A DNA stretch of 64,000 bases from CAYUVH01 sp964448135 (GTDB lineage: Bacteria; Verrucomicrobiota; Verrucomicrobiia; Limisphaerales; UBA8199): contig CAYUVH010000029.1 of the NCBI GenBank assembly GCA_964448135.1, forward strand, positions 1 to 64,000, in the 5' to 3' direction. The position numbers and the translations under genes were made by a program. Each line of letters starts with the position of its first letter. Within the stretch, counting starts at the first letter, position 1. Of the stretch, positions 1 to 8,248 are shown one piece after another. Under the pieces are notes generated by a model. That model made no database searches and had not been told where the DNA came from. It was given only the letters and a program-made list of their open reading frames with translations.

Positions 1-71
1 CATATTTTTACACTCCCATTTTACGGGTAACCGGGGGTTATCGTCCCATACCCGACAATGTTAAGGTGGCC

Positions 72-148
72 ACTTGGACAACGGCTGTCCAAGTTAAAAA
101 ATCGAGGGCAGCCCCGAAATGGTTCGGGGCGGGCGTAAAAAACGCCCC
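72..148. repeat. Three consecutive hairpins in the upstream gap (1-306)
   Basis: The 306 bases before the first gene hold no convincing ORF. Three perfect stems follow one another: ACTTGGACA/TGTCCAAGT (72-80 with 86-94), CCCCGAA/TTCGGGG (112-118 with 123-129) and GGGCGT/ACGCCC (131-136 with 142-147). The first stem is followed by a short A-rich run rather than a U-tract. They may end an upstream transcript outside the window or form a leader for the gene at 307. No riboswitch family is recognised. Confidence 0.5.
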
Positions 149-306
149 CCCTCTGGCAAACTGCAAAGCAGAGAGATGCGCCCCAAAAGTCGCCGCCGTC
201 CTGATTTACTTTGAGTTAGCCCGGTCTTCTGTTATGATGGGATATTCCCGGGCGTGATGAAAAATTCCCTGGACGGCAACTCGCCGAAGCAAACCTGAAC
301 CTCCAC

Positions 307-2703
307 ATGAAAATCGTTCCCCCGCCAACTCGCTTGCTTCGCTACGTCGTTGCTCTTTTGGCGATTCTTTTGTTTGCGGGTTTGGTTCCGCGCGCCGAGG
401 CCATCAACGTCTCCGAGGGGACGAGTCCCGTGGATTTCCCGAACGTGACGCCCGACCCGCCCTATACGCTGCCCACGGTGGGAGTGCATACGTTCCACGG
501 CACGGTCAGCGGGTCGGACAACCAGGACCGGTTTACCATCACCATCCCGGCGGGATTGAAATTGTCCGAGGTGACAAAAAATTTTACCGGCGCGTCAAAC
601 AGCACGCTGTTCGTCAAACTCGCCTTCTTTCCCGAAAATACCGGCTATGGCTCGAACTCGTTCAATCTCGCGAGCCCCCTGCCCGCCGGCAATTACGACG
701 TGCTCGTGAACGCCAACTCCGGCACCGGCAGCGTCTGGACGGTCTATTTCTATGTCACGGCGGCGCCCGACTACGCGATTTCGACGGGTGGGAATTTTTC
801 CATCACGGATGTCACGGGGCAGAGTGACACGCTGACGCTATATGAGCCGGGCCCGTCCAGTTTTGCCTTCAGCGCGCCGGGGCGTTGGTTCAGCGTGAAC
901 GGCGGACAGCCCACACTGGACGACAGCGGCAATTTCGGACACGGGGGAGTATTTAATTTCACCATCAATGCCGGCGCGGGCGACAACGTCATTGCCATCA
1001 ACAATTCGTCGTACCCGGTCTGGCCCAATATCATCATCAATGGCGGCTCCGGCAATGATACCGTTCAGCTCAACGGCGACATCAACTTCGCCCCAAACAA
1101 CGGGCTGAACGTCAATCTCCAGGACGACGACCCTTCGCCGGGGGTGGACCGGGTGATCGTGGCCGCCAACGCCAATATCATCGCCACCGGTGTCGGCGGC
1201 ATCACGATCAATTGCAGCCGCAGCGTCGCGATGGGCGCGGGTTCGAGCCTGGAAGTGCAGAACGGCAACCTGCAGGTGTCGGCCAACACGCAGGGAATTC
1301 CCACGACGGGAAATTTCATCGGCGTCAACCTGGGCGGTGGGACGTTGAAATCCACCGGCAGTGGCTTCGTAATCGTAACCGGCCGCGGCGGCAACGACGC
1401 GGGCGGATACCAGATCGGAGTGCAACTTTACAACGGCGGAAAAATCCTCGGCGGCACGAACAATAACGTCCAGGTCATTGGGACCGGGGGAGGCAGTTCC
1501 GGCATCGTCAACCGGGGAGTGACCGTTTCGGACAGCGGCTCCATCATTACCTCCAGTGGTGCGAATGTTTTGGTGATCGGCAACGGCGGCACCAACAGCA
1601 GCGGCTATGGCATTGGCGTTTCGCTGTTGAATGGCGGCCAGATCGGCGCAGGCGGTGCCGGCCTGACCAGTGTTGCCGGCCATGGCGCAGGCACGGCGGG
1701 AAGCTACTCCGACCAGGGTGTCGAAATGGGCGGTGCGGGCTCGCGGATCTTTTCCAGCGGCGGAAGTGTCGGTGTCACCGGTGAGCCCGGACCGGGACCG
1801 AGCTACGGGGCTTTTGTGGATAATTTTGCGACCATCACGACGCCGGCGGCTGGTGGCTCCATCCAATTCTTGTGCGACAGCTTTAATCTGACTTCCACTG
1901 CCAGCGTCGTCACCACAAATACTGCCAGCTTCGTGCGATTGAGCCCGCTGAATGCGGTAAACCCGATTGATGTTGGCGGCCCTGACGGGATCGGCTTGCT
2001 GGGGCTGAGCGATGCAGAGCTGGACCGGGTCAGCACCGCGAACCTTTACATCGGCAATGGCTCCAGCCCCATCACCATCACGGCGCCGATCACGCACCCC
2101 ACCGCGACAAATTTCAGCTTCTATCCCGGACCGGTGGGTTTGCGCGCGACTTATGCCGGAACGGATGTGGCTTTGACGGGCAGCGGCACCGTCGGCGTGC
2201 ACAACGGCCCGCTCGTGTGCACCGTGGACGGCAACTCACCGGATGTGAACTACTCGCAGCTTAAAGTTGCAGGCAAACTGGATCTCACCGACGCTTCGCT
2301 TGCGGTGGAGGGCTCCTACTCCAGGCCTGTCGGCCAGTCCTTCACCATCGCGGACAATGACGGTTCGGATCCAGTCATCGGAGCGTTCACTGGGGTGCCG
2401 GAAGGCGCCGGCGTCTGGATCAACGGCGCGCCCGCCCGCATCAGCTACCACGGCGGCAGCGGCAACGACGTCACGCTCACGCGCGTGGCGCAGTCATTGT
2501 TTCCCGTGCCGGGCAAGACCAATGGGAACTGGCGTTTCGCCGGCCTGACCAGCACCAACGGGATCCTCACCGTGCAGGCCACCACCAACTTCGTCCTCTG
2601 GACCAACATTGGTTTCGCCACGGGCGATCTCAGTGGTCGATTCAATTTCACCGACACCAACTTCTCCAAGTTTCGCTACCGATACTATCGGACGACGAAT
2701 TGA
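307..2703 (+). CDS. Large secreted Gly/Asn-rich beta-helix-like protein
   Basis: This 798-residue protein begins with a clear signal peptide (basic start, hydrophobic segment about residues 11-30, cut near AEA). Residues about 55-155 resemble a pre-peptidase C-terminal-like beta domain (VSGSDNQDRFTITIPAG). Residues about 210-520 are Gly/Asn-rich, with repeated turns such as GGSGNDTVQLNGD and NGGTNSSGYGIGV, as in beta-helix or filamentous surface proteins. The last ~65 residues (TNFVLWTNIG ... YRYYRTTN) match a C-terminal module also seen on other secreted proteins in this window. No catalytic motif is visible, so adhesin, surface-layer or matrix protein are all possible. It converges on the sigma-factor gene with only 9 bases between stop codons. 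Export is well supported; function is unknown. Confidence 0.75.
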   Translation: MKIVPPPTRLLRYVVALLAILLFAGLVPRAEAINVSEGTSPVDFPNVTPDPPYTLPTVGVHTFHGTVSGSDNQDRFTITIPAGLKLSEVTKNFTGASNSTLFVKLAFFPENTGYGSNSFNLASPLPAGNYDVLVNANSGTGSVWTVYFYVTAAPDYAISTGGNFSITDVTGQSDTLTLYEPGPSSFAFSAPGRWFSVNGGQPTLDDSGNFGHGGVFNFTINAGAGDNVIAINNSSYPVWPNIIINGGSGNDTVQLNGDINFAPNNGLNVNLQDDDPSPGVDRVIVAANANIIATGVGGITINCSRSVAMGAGSSLEVQNGNLQVSANTQGIPTTGNFIGVNLGGGTLKSTGSGFVIVTGRGGNDAGGYQIGVQLYNGGKILGGTNNNVQVIGTGGGSSGIVNRGVTVSDSGSIITSSGANVLVIGNGGTNSSGYGIGVSLLNGGQIGAGGAGLTSVAGHGAGTAGSYSDQGVEMGGAGSRIFSSGGSVGVTGEPGPGPSYGAFVDNFATITTPAAGGSIQFLCDSFNLTSTASVVTTNTASFVRLSPLNAVNPIDVGGPDGIGLLGLSDAELDRVSTANLYIGNGSSPITITAPITHPTATNFSFYPGPVGLRATYAGTDVALTGSGTVGVHNGPLVCTVDGNSPDVNYSQLKVAGKLDLTDASLAVEGSYSRPVGQSFTIADNDGSDPVIGAFTGVPEGAGVWINGAPARISYHGGSGNDVTLTRVAQSLFPVPGKTNGNWRFAGLTSTNGILTVQATTNFVLWTNIGFATGDLSGRFNFTDTNFSKFRYRYYRTTN

Positions 2704-2712
2704 TTGGCGCAG

Positions 2713-4299
2713 TCACTGCTTCTTAAGCGTCGCCGCCTGCGCGGTTTTGGTCTTGAGCGCGTTGGTCAGTATCAGGTTCAACGCCGCCAATTGTCCCGGC
2801 TCCAGAAAAGTCCCGGCCTGTTGCGCGATGCGCTGATTACTCTCCGCGACCTGTTGCAAGTGGCGGGCGACCTCGTCCGGCGAGCCCTGGAGCGCCTCCG
2901 GCAGATCACCTTCAATGCCATAGGTCAGGTCGTAAGGTTCGGCCTTCACGATCTGCCAGAGGCGGGAACTTTGCTCCGCGGTAAGCTGGTTCCCGCCCAA
3001 TTGACTCTTGAGTTGCTCCAACGTGGCGCGCACCGGCACTTCCTTTTCGAATTCCTGAAATCGGGCATAACCCGCCTCGCCCAGCAAATTCCGCAGCCGG
3101 CTTTGAACATCGGACTCGTCCCGCCCGGAGAGTCCGGAATTGGCGTAGGTCTGGGCAAAGGTATCTATTTGCTCCGGCGACAGCTTCAATTCCTCGAACA
3201 ATTCCGTGAAGCGCAATTTGATGATTCGCCGCGCCTGTTGGTTCATCAAATCCTTCGTGGCCGGATCAGGATTGGCCAGCAGCTTGGCGAATTCGGACCC
3301 CGTCGAATTCGTTTTGACGCCCAGGGCGGACAGTTGCTGTCGCAACTGTCCCACCTGGCCGCGCAATTTGAGCAGCTCGTTTTGGTCCACGCTGGATTTC
3401 AAACGGTCGTTCTCGGCACTCGCGGTCGCCAAGCGATTGCTCGCCTCGGCGTACGCACGTTGCAATTGATCCAATTGCGGGCTGATGGCTGCAGGTTGAT
3501 TCGCAAGGATTTGAACCTGCTCGCTCATCTGCGCAGCCTCACGGGCTTTGTAAATTGCTACTCCGGCCGCAATGGCGATCGTGGCGGTGACGAGGGTTTT
3601 TTGAAGTGTGGTCATGGCAATAGTCTTAACGGTGGTGGCGGCAACGGCGGTTCCGGTCAGGGTGGAAGTATTCAAAATCGTGAGGGCCAATCCCGCAGGC
3701 GCGGCCTGGACCGCATTGGCGGAAATCACGGCAGCGAGTCCGCCGGCTCCAACGGCGAGCCCTCGTTTGGCGAAACCTGCGCGCAAGCGTTCCACGGCGC
3801 GGTTCACGCGTTTTTGCGCGGCTTCGTCACTCACTCCCAGCGTTCGCGCCATTTCGCGAGCGGATTTGCGTTCGAAGTAACGCAGCAACAATGCATCGCG
3901 GTCCGTTTCATCCAATTCACCGAGCGCGGCGTCGAGATGCGGGGCGATGTCCTGCCACGAGGAATCGGATTCGGCGGTCAGCAACTCATTCATGGCAGTG
4001 GCCTCTTGTTCGCGCGCGCGACGTCGTTCGGTGGTGCGCACGGTTTGCGATGCGATGTTTTGCGCGGTGCGATGCAGCCAGCCGGACAAGACCGGCCGAC
4101 CCGTGAGTTTGGCGGCGTTTTGGGCGAGCGCGACGAAAACGCCCTGCGTCACATCCTCCGCGAGATGCGGATCGCAGACGATGCGTCGAGCCGCGGAATA
4201 AACGAAATCCACATGCCGGTGCACCAGGCACGCGAAGGCCTCTTCCGAGCGGGATTCGGCGTAGCAGCGCAGCAGTTGTGAATCAGTCCAATCGTTCAC
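2713..4299 (-). CDS. ECF sigma-70 factor fused to transmembrane and coiled-coil domains
   Basis: Residues 1-85 form sigma region 2 (AFACLVHRHVDFVYSAARRI, then the AEDVTQGVFVALA helix). Residues about 120-175 form region 4 with its helix-turn-helix (RDALLLRYFE ... LGVSDEAAQKRVNRAVERLR). Unlike a ~190-residue ECF factor, the chain continues for 350 residues: an Ala-rich linker, one hydrophobic segment (about 233-250), a heptad-rich coiled coil (about 252-328) and a soluble C-terminal domain containing LSPEQIDTFAQTYA. The start is GTG, with GGGTGA just upstream. Known ECFs act in the cytoplasm and many are held by anti-sigma factors. Here the tether is built in, so the C-terminal half probably lies across the membrane and senses or restrains; that is inference. 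No separate anti-sigma gene is adjacent. A second protein of the same design is at 21324-22994. Confidence 0.85.
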   Translation of the reverse strand: MNDWTDSQLLRCYAESRSEEAFACLVHRHVDFVYSAARRIVCDPHLAEDVTQGVFVALAQNAAKLTGRPVLSGWLHRTAQNIASQTVRTTERRRAREQEATAMNELLTAESDSSWQDIAPHLDAALGELDETDRDALLLRYFERKSAREMARTLGVSDEAAQKRVNRAVERLRAGFAKRGLAVGAGGLAAVISANAVQAAPAGLALTILNTSTLTGTAVAATTVKTIAMTTLQKTLVTATIAIAAGVAIYKAREAAQMSEQVQILANQPAAISPQLDQLQRAYAEASNRLATASAENDRLKSSVDQNELLKLRGQVGQLRQQLSALGVKTNSTGSEFAKLLANPDPATKDLMNQQARRIIKLRFTELFEELKLSPEQIDTFAQTYANSGLSGRDESDVQSRLRNLLGEAGYARFQEFEKEVPVRATLEQLKSQLGGNQLTAEQSSRLWQIVKAEPYDLTYGIEGDLPEALQGSPDEVARHLQQVAESNQRIAQQAGTFLEPGQLAALNLILTNALKTKTAQAATLKKQ

Positions 4300-4434
4300 T
4301 CACCCTATGTTAGCCGCCGGTGCCAAAATCGGACACTCAAAGCGGAATAACTTGATTGACTGGTTGGAGCGTTCTTGGCTTAACTGGATGAAAGCTCTAA
4401 CTCGTAGTTCCTGACGATAGTTGCAGCCTAATTT

Positions 4435-5064
4435 ATGAGGTATAGTTGTCAGCGCTGTAGCGGTCATGTTGAAATGGAGGGAACTTATGCCGGCGAGTCG
4501 CTGACTTGCCCCCACTGCCAGCAACAAACCCAATTTTCAACGCTACCCCCTTCCATTCCGGCTGTTGCGACTACGCCGCCCCTCGAGAGATCCAAGCCGT
4601 CGGATCTGGCAGGAACTGACCAGCCGCCGGAGATTGTGGCGGGATGTCTCAGCCAGTTGCAGAACTATCTCACCTCGGGAGAGGAAGTCTCGGTATTGGC
4701 GATTCAAAGCCGGCTGATGGCGATCACCCTGAAGCCTGATTTGATCGCGGCGACCAATCGCCGGATCATCATACTGCGCCGCGGGTTGTTCAGTTGCCAG
4801 ATGCTCGACAGCCTGTGGATTGACGTGGCGGATGTGACCGTTCAGGAATCCATCACGGGAGCAACTCTGATGGTCAGGCAGACAACGGGCGCGACGCTGA
4901 GCATCGATAAGTTGAACAAGGATGCGGCGCGTAAATTGTACCGCTTTTGCCAGGAAAACGAGGAGTTCATGCGGGTTGCGCGGTACCAGCAGAAACTGCA
5001 GGCCTCCGCGGCATCGGCTGCTCGCGTTAACGTGAATCTCGGGATAGACAATCGAAGCCAGTAG
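4435..5064 (+). CDS. Zinc-ribbon plus bacterial PH-domain protein
   Basis: The 209-residue product opens with a two-knuckle zinc ribbon (CQRC near residue 4, CPHC near residue 24). A Pro-rich linker follows, then a domain resembling the YdbT/bPH fold (residues about 75-185: SGEEVSVLAIQSRLMAITL, TNRRIIILRRGLFS, a Trp-Ile-Asp turn, and a C-terminal helix ending in FCQENEEF). PH-like domains of this type usually bind peptides or lipids at the membrane; the ligand here is unknown. There is no signal peptide or transmembrane segment, so it is probably cytoplasmic. It diverges from the ECF-fusion gene across a 135-base gap, so the two may share control. Fold assignment is by motif and pattern only. 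Confidence 0.65.
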   Translation: MRYSCQRCSGHVEMEGTYAGESLTCPHCQQQTQFSTLPPSIPAVATTPPLERSKPSDLAGTDQPPEIVAGCLSQLQNYLTSGEEVSVLAIQSRLMAITLKPDLIAATNRRIIILRRGLFSCQMLDSLWIDVADVTVQESITGATLMVRQTTGATLSIDKLNKDAARKLYRFCQENEEFMRVARYQQKLQASAASAARVNVNLGIDNRSQ

Positions 5065-5170
5065 AATCACAGCCGCTGTCACTCTTTCCTGATATTGCCA
5101 GCCAGCCTTCGGCAATTCCACCAGTGATCAGCCTCGTCAACCTTCTGCAGCGCGCCAAATCTCCCCTCCA

Positions 5171-5191
5171 TATTTAGAATAATTCCAAATA
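5171..5191. promoter_or_regulatory. Fur/PerR-box-like operator upstream of the Fur-family gene
   Basis: A 21-base imperfect palindrome, TATTTAGAAT-A-ATTCCAAATA, pairs at 9 of 10 positions. Its core, TTAGAAT-A-ATTCCAA, has the 7-1-7 layout of PerR boxes (TTATAAT-N-ATTATAA) and matches that consensus at 11 of 14 arm positions. It lies 45 bases upstream of the chosen start of the Fur-family gene, in an AT-rich pocket of GC-rich DNA, as expected for autoregulation. Binding is inferred. Confidence 0.6.
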
Positions 5192-5235
5192 TCGCATTGA
5201 CGCCCCCCACCTCGGGGACTAGTTTTTATTCAGGT

Positions 5236-5679
5236 ATGGCCCTGGCCAAAAACAAAGCTCACGCGCACGACCGTCTGAATGCCGGTCTGGCGACGGGTGG
5301 ATTCCGGTTCACGCCGCAACGCGAGCATGTTTATGACGTTCTCATGCAGCAGCGCGATCATCCGACGGCGGAAGAGGTCTTTCTGCGCACGAAGCATGAG
5401 CTGCCCGAAATTTCGATGGCGACGGTTTATAACTGCCTGGATGCCCTCGTGAAATGCGGCCTGGTGCGCCAGGTCTCGCTCGAACGCGGGGCGGCCCGCT
5501 TCTGCCCGAACATGCAGGAGCATTGCCATTTTTATTGCGACCGTTGCGAGCAGGTGTTTGACGTGGACCTGCCGGAGAATACCGGCGTCGTCCTGCCCAA
5601 AGGCTTCCGCGCCGAGCGCTACGACATCGCCATTCACGGCTGCTGTCCGGCCTGCGCCAACGGCAAGAAAAACGCCTGA
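5236..5679 (+). CDS. Fur-family metal-dependent transcriptional regulator (PerR/Zur-like)
   Basis: The 147-residue product has the Fur winged helix (FTPQREHVYDVL, HPTAEEVF, then ISMATVYNCLDAL as recognition helix). Two CxxC pairs (C101/C104, C137/C140) form the structural zinc site. By spacing, the regulatory site is H42, C90, H96, H98 and D109. PerR has Asp where C90 stands, whereas Zur has Cys there, so the metal or signal cannot be named safely. An in-frame TTG at 5197 would add 13 residues, but it has no ribosome site and nearly abuts the operator at 5171-5191; ATG 5236 is preferred although its ribosome site is also weak. The sufBC genes start 80 bases downstream on the same strand, so Fe-S assembly is a likely target. 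Confidence 0.9.
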   Translation: MALAKNKAHAHDRLNAGLATGGFRFTPQREHVYDVLMQQRDHPTAEEVFLRTKHELPEISMATVYNCLDALVKCGLVRQVSLERGAARFCPNMQEHCHFYCDRCEQVFDVDLPENTGVVLPKGFRAERYDIAIHGCCPACANGKKNA

Positions 5680-5725
5680 GCGCGGCCCCGCCCCGCCCGG
5701 CGGTGTCCCGCGTAACCATATAGAT

Positions 5726-5731
5726 TATAAT
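5726..5731 (+). promoter_or_regulatory. Possible -10 element of the suf promoter
   Basis: A perfect TATAAT lies 28 bases before sufB, inside an abrupt AT-rich stretch (5716-5737) in otherwise GC-rich DNA. No good -35 hexamer stands 16-18 bases upstream, so the promoter may need an activator, or sufBC may also be read from the upstream regulator gene. Low-to-moderate confidence. Confidence 0.4.
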
Positions 5732-5759
5732 TTTACGAAGACGATTTAGTTAGAATGTC

Positions 5760-7208
5760 ATGAGCACCGCAACCGAGACAATCGAGGGACTGGTCAAGCA
5801 GGAGTACAAGTACGGCTTTTACACGGACGTGGAGACGGACTCCGCGCCGCCGGGGCTGAACGAAGACATCGTCCGCCTGATCTCCAGGAAAAAGAACGAG
5901 CCGGAATTCATGCTCGCCTGGCGGCTGAAGGCCTATCGCCACTGGCTCACGATGAAGGAGCCCACCTGGCAGCACGTGAAGTATCCGCCGATTGATTACC
6001 AGGCCTCGGTTTATTATTCCGCGCCCAAGAAAAAAGGCGACGGTCCCAAGAGCCTGGACGAAGTGGATCCCAAGCTCCTTGAGACCTACGAGAAACTTGG
6101 CATTCCCCTGCGCGAACGCGAGCGGCTGGCCGGTGTGGCGGTGGATGCAGTGTTTGATAGCGTTTCGGTCGGCACCACGTTCAAGAAGCAGCTCTCCGAG
6201 AAGGGCGTTATTTTCTGCTCGTTCACCGAGGCGGTGCAGGAACATCCCGACCTCATAAAGAAGTATCTCGGCACGGTTGTGCCTTATACGGACAATTATT
6301 TTGCCGCGTTGAATTCGGCCGTTTTCAGCGACGGCTCATTCTGCTTCATTCCGAAGGGCGTTCGTTGCCCGATGGAGCTGTCCACCTACTTCCGCATCAA
6401 CGCCGCGAACACCGGCCAGTTTGAGCGTACGCTCATCATCGCCGAAGAAGGCGCCTCCGTGAGCTACCTCGAAGGTTGCACCGCGCCGATGCGCGACGAG
6501 CATCAGCTCCACGCGGCGGTCGTCGAACTCATCGCGCTCGACAACGCCCAGATCAAGTATTCCACCGTGCAAAACTGGTACCCGGGCGACGAACAAGGCC
6601 GCGGGGGTATCTACAACTTCGTCACCAAGCGCGGCATCTGCCGCGGCAAGAACTCGAAGATTTCGTGGACGCAGGTCGAAACCGGCTCCGCAATTACCTG
6701 GAAGTATCCGAGCTGTATTCTCCAGGGCGACAATTCGGTCGGCGAATTTTATTCCGTCGCCGTCACGAACAACTACCAGCAGGCCGATACCGGCACGAAG
6801 ATGATCCACATCGGCAAGAACACCCGCAGCACGATTGTGTCGAAGGGCATTTCCGCCGGCCACGGCCAGAACAGCTATCGCGGCCAGGTGAAGATCATGA
6901 AGAGCGCCGAGAACGCCCGCAATTTCTCGCAGTGCGATTCATTGCTCATCGGCGATCTCTGCGGCGCGCACACCTTCCCGTACATCGAAGTCAAAAACAC
7001 CACGGGCCGCATCGAGCACGAGGCGTCCACTTCGAAAATCGGCGAAGACCAGATCTTTTACTGCAACCAGCGCGGCCTCGCCACGCAGGACGCGGTGAAC
7101 ATGATTGTCAACGGTTTCTGCAAGGAAGTCTTCCGTGAGCTCCCGATGGAATTCGCGGTGGAAGCCCAGAAACTCCTCGGCGTCAGCCTCGAAGGCAGCG
7201 TCGGCTGA
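5760..7208 (+). CDS. sufB: Fe-S cluster assembly scaffold protein SufB
   Basis: This 482-residue protein matches SufB over its whole length. Typical stretches include the N-terminal YKYGF, the FIPKGVRCPMELSTYFRIN block, ISWTQVETGSAITWKYPSC and the C-terminal HEASTSKIGEDQIFYCNQRG. SufB is the scaffold on which SufBCD builds an Fe-S cluster in the cytoplasm. It lies 66 bases before sufC and 80 bases after a Fur-family gene, suggesting iron- or peroxide-responsive control. Neither sufD nor a SufS/SufU pair lies in this window; in some bacteria a SufB2C2 complex is possible, and those genes may be elsewhere. Confidence 0.97.
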   Translation: MSTATETIEGLVKQEYKYGFYTDVETDSAPPGLNEDIVRLISRKKNEPEFMLAWRLKAYRHWLTMKEPTWQHVKYPPIDYQASVYYSAPKKKGDGPKSLDEVDPKLLETYEKLGIPLRERERLAGVAVDAVFDSVSVGTTFKKQLSEKGVIFCSFTEAVQEHPDLIKKYLGTVVPYTDNYFAALNSAVFSDGSFCFIPKGVRCPMELSTYFRINAANTGQFERTLIIAEEGASVSYLEGCTAPMRDEHQLHAAVVELIALDNAQIKYSTVQNWYPGDEQGRGGIYNFVTKRGICRGKNSKISWTQVETGSAITWKYPSCILQGDNSVGEFYSVAVTNNYQQADTGTKMIHIGKNTRSTIVSKGISAGHGQNSYRGQVKIMKSAENARNFSQCDSLLIGDLCGAHTFPYIEVKNTTGRIEHEASTSKIGEDQIFYCNQRGLATQDAVNMIVNGFCKEVFRELPMEFAVEAQKLLGVSLEGSVG

Positions 7209-7274
7209 TCCCGGAGCTCATGACAAAGGCGGTTCCGCCCGGGCGGCGCCGCTCACCATTTTTCAACGAACCAA

Positions 7275-8042
7275 ATGAAACAACCGATTCTCGAAATCAA
7301 AGATCTCCACGCCAGCGTGGAAGACAAAAAAATTCTCAAGGGCGTCGATCTCACCATCAACGCCGGTGAAGTCCACGCCATCATGGGACCCAACGGCAGC
7401 GGCAAGAGCACGCTGGCCGCCGTCCTGGCGGGCCGCGATGGTTATGACATCACCTCCGGCTCGGCCACCTACATGGGCAAGGACCTGCTCGACATGGATC
7501 CCGAAGAGCGCGCGCGCGAAGGAGTCTTCCTCGCCTTCCAGTACCCGGTGGAAATCCCCGGCGTGAACAGCACTTACTTTCTGAAGTCGGCGCTCAACGA
7601 AATCCGCAAACACCGCGGGATCCCGGAACTCGACGCGATGGAATTCCTCACCTATGTGAAGGATAAGATCAAATTGCTGGAGTTGAACGAAGACCTGTTG
7701 CGCCGCTCCGTGAACGAAGGCTTCTCCGGCGGCGAGAAGAAGCGCAACGAAATCTTCCAGATGGCCGTCCTCGAGCCCAAGCTCGCCGTCCTCGACGAGA
7801 CCGATTCCGGTCTCGACATTGACGCGCTCAAGGTCGTCTCCAACGGCGTGAACAAGCTTCACGGCCCGGACAACGCCCAACTCGTCATCACCCACTATCA
7901 GCGTCTGCTGGATTACATCGTGCCCGATTTCGTGCACGTCCTGGTCGATGGCCGCGTTGTCCGCACCGGCGGCAAGGAACTCGCCCTCGAACTTGAGGAA
8001 AAGGGTTACGATTGGGTGGTTAAGGAAGTGGCGACGGCCTGA
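7275..8042 (+). CDS. sufC: Fe-S cluster assembly ATPase SufC
   Basis: The 255-residue protein is an ABC-type ATPase of the SufC type. It has Walker A GPNGSGKST, the SufC form of the signature motif (SGGEKKRNEIFQM), Walker B LAVLDETDSGLD and the H-loop VITHYQRLLDYI. FLAFQYPVEIPGV at the Q-loop is also characteristic. SufC powers conformational change in the SufB-containing scaffold. It is the last gene of the unit and is followed within 25 bases by a strong terminator, so the transcription unit ends here without sufD. Confidence 0.97.
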   Translation: MKQPILEIKDLHASVEDKKILKGVDLTINAGEVHAIMGPNGSGKSTLAAVLAGRDGYDITSGSATYMGKDLLDMDPEERAREGVFLAFQYPVEIPGVNSTYFLKSALNEIRKHRGIPELDAMEFLTYVKDKIKLLELNEDLLRRSVNEGFSGGEKKRNEIFQMAVLEPKLAVLDETDSGLDIDALKVVSNGVNKLHGPDNAQLVITHYQRLLDYIVPDFVHVLVDGRVVRTGGKELALELEEKGYDWVVKEVATA

Positions 8043-8063
8043 TATCGCTTCGCATTAAAAAGG

Positions 8064-8089
8064 GCGCACGGGAAACCGTGCGCTTTTTT
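8064..8089 (+). terminator. Rho-independent terminator after sufC
   Basis: A perfect 8-bp stem GCGCACGG/CCGTGCGC closes on a GAAA tetraloop and is followed directly by six T. It lies 21 bases after the sufC stop codon. Confidence 0.92.
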
Positions 8090-8099
8090 GTTTTCCACC

Positions 8100-8220
8100 C
8101 AAGACCAGCTCCGGAGGAGCGGCATGTCTGTAGCCACCGACGAAGCGAATGCTTAATGCTCGAGAGGAGCGGCATAAACCGGCCAGGAAAGTTTAAATGT
8201 CGCCCCTCTGGGGCTCGGAA
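8100..8220. repeat. Palindrome-rich intergenic repeat
   Basis: This part of the sufC-8490 gap contains short perfect stems with small loops: GCTCC-GGA-GGAGC (8107-8119), GCTC-GAGAG-GAGC just upstream of 8171, and CCCC-TCT-GGGG near 8203-8213. The first two are each followed by GGCAT. The phrase-like pattern resembles the arrays at 36240-36450 and 37293-37332. No protein-coding signal is seen. Confidence 0.5.
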
Positions 8221-8248
8221 TTCTTATCAGGCTTCGAGTTCTGAGTTT

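Noticed and set aside
160..262. A stretch resembling a c-di-GMP-I riboswitch (TGGCAAA, then a CTGC-AAA-GCAG stem).
   Set aside because: The 3' strand that should pair with GGCAAA (GGTTGCC-like) is absent, and the conserved GACGCAAAGCC block is not present.
5197..5235. TTG start adding 13 residues to the Fur-family regulator.
   Set aside because: No ribosome site, start only 5 bases from the operator-like palindrome, and the added residues are not typical of the family.
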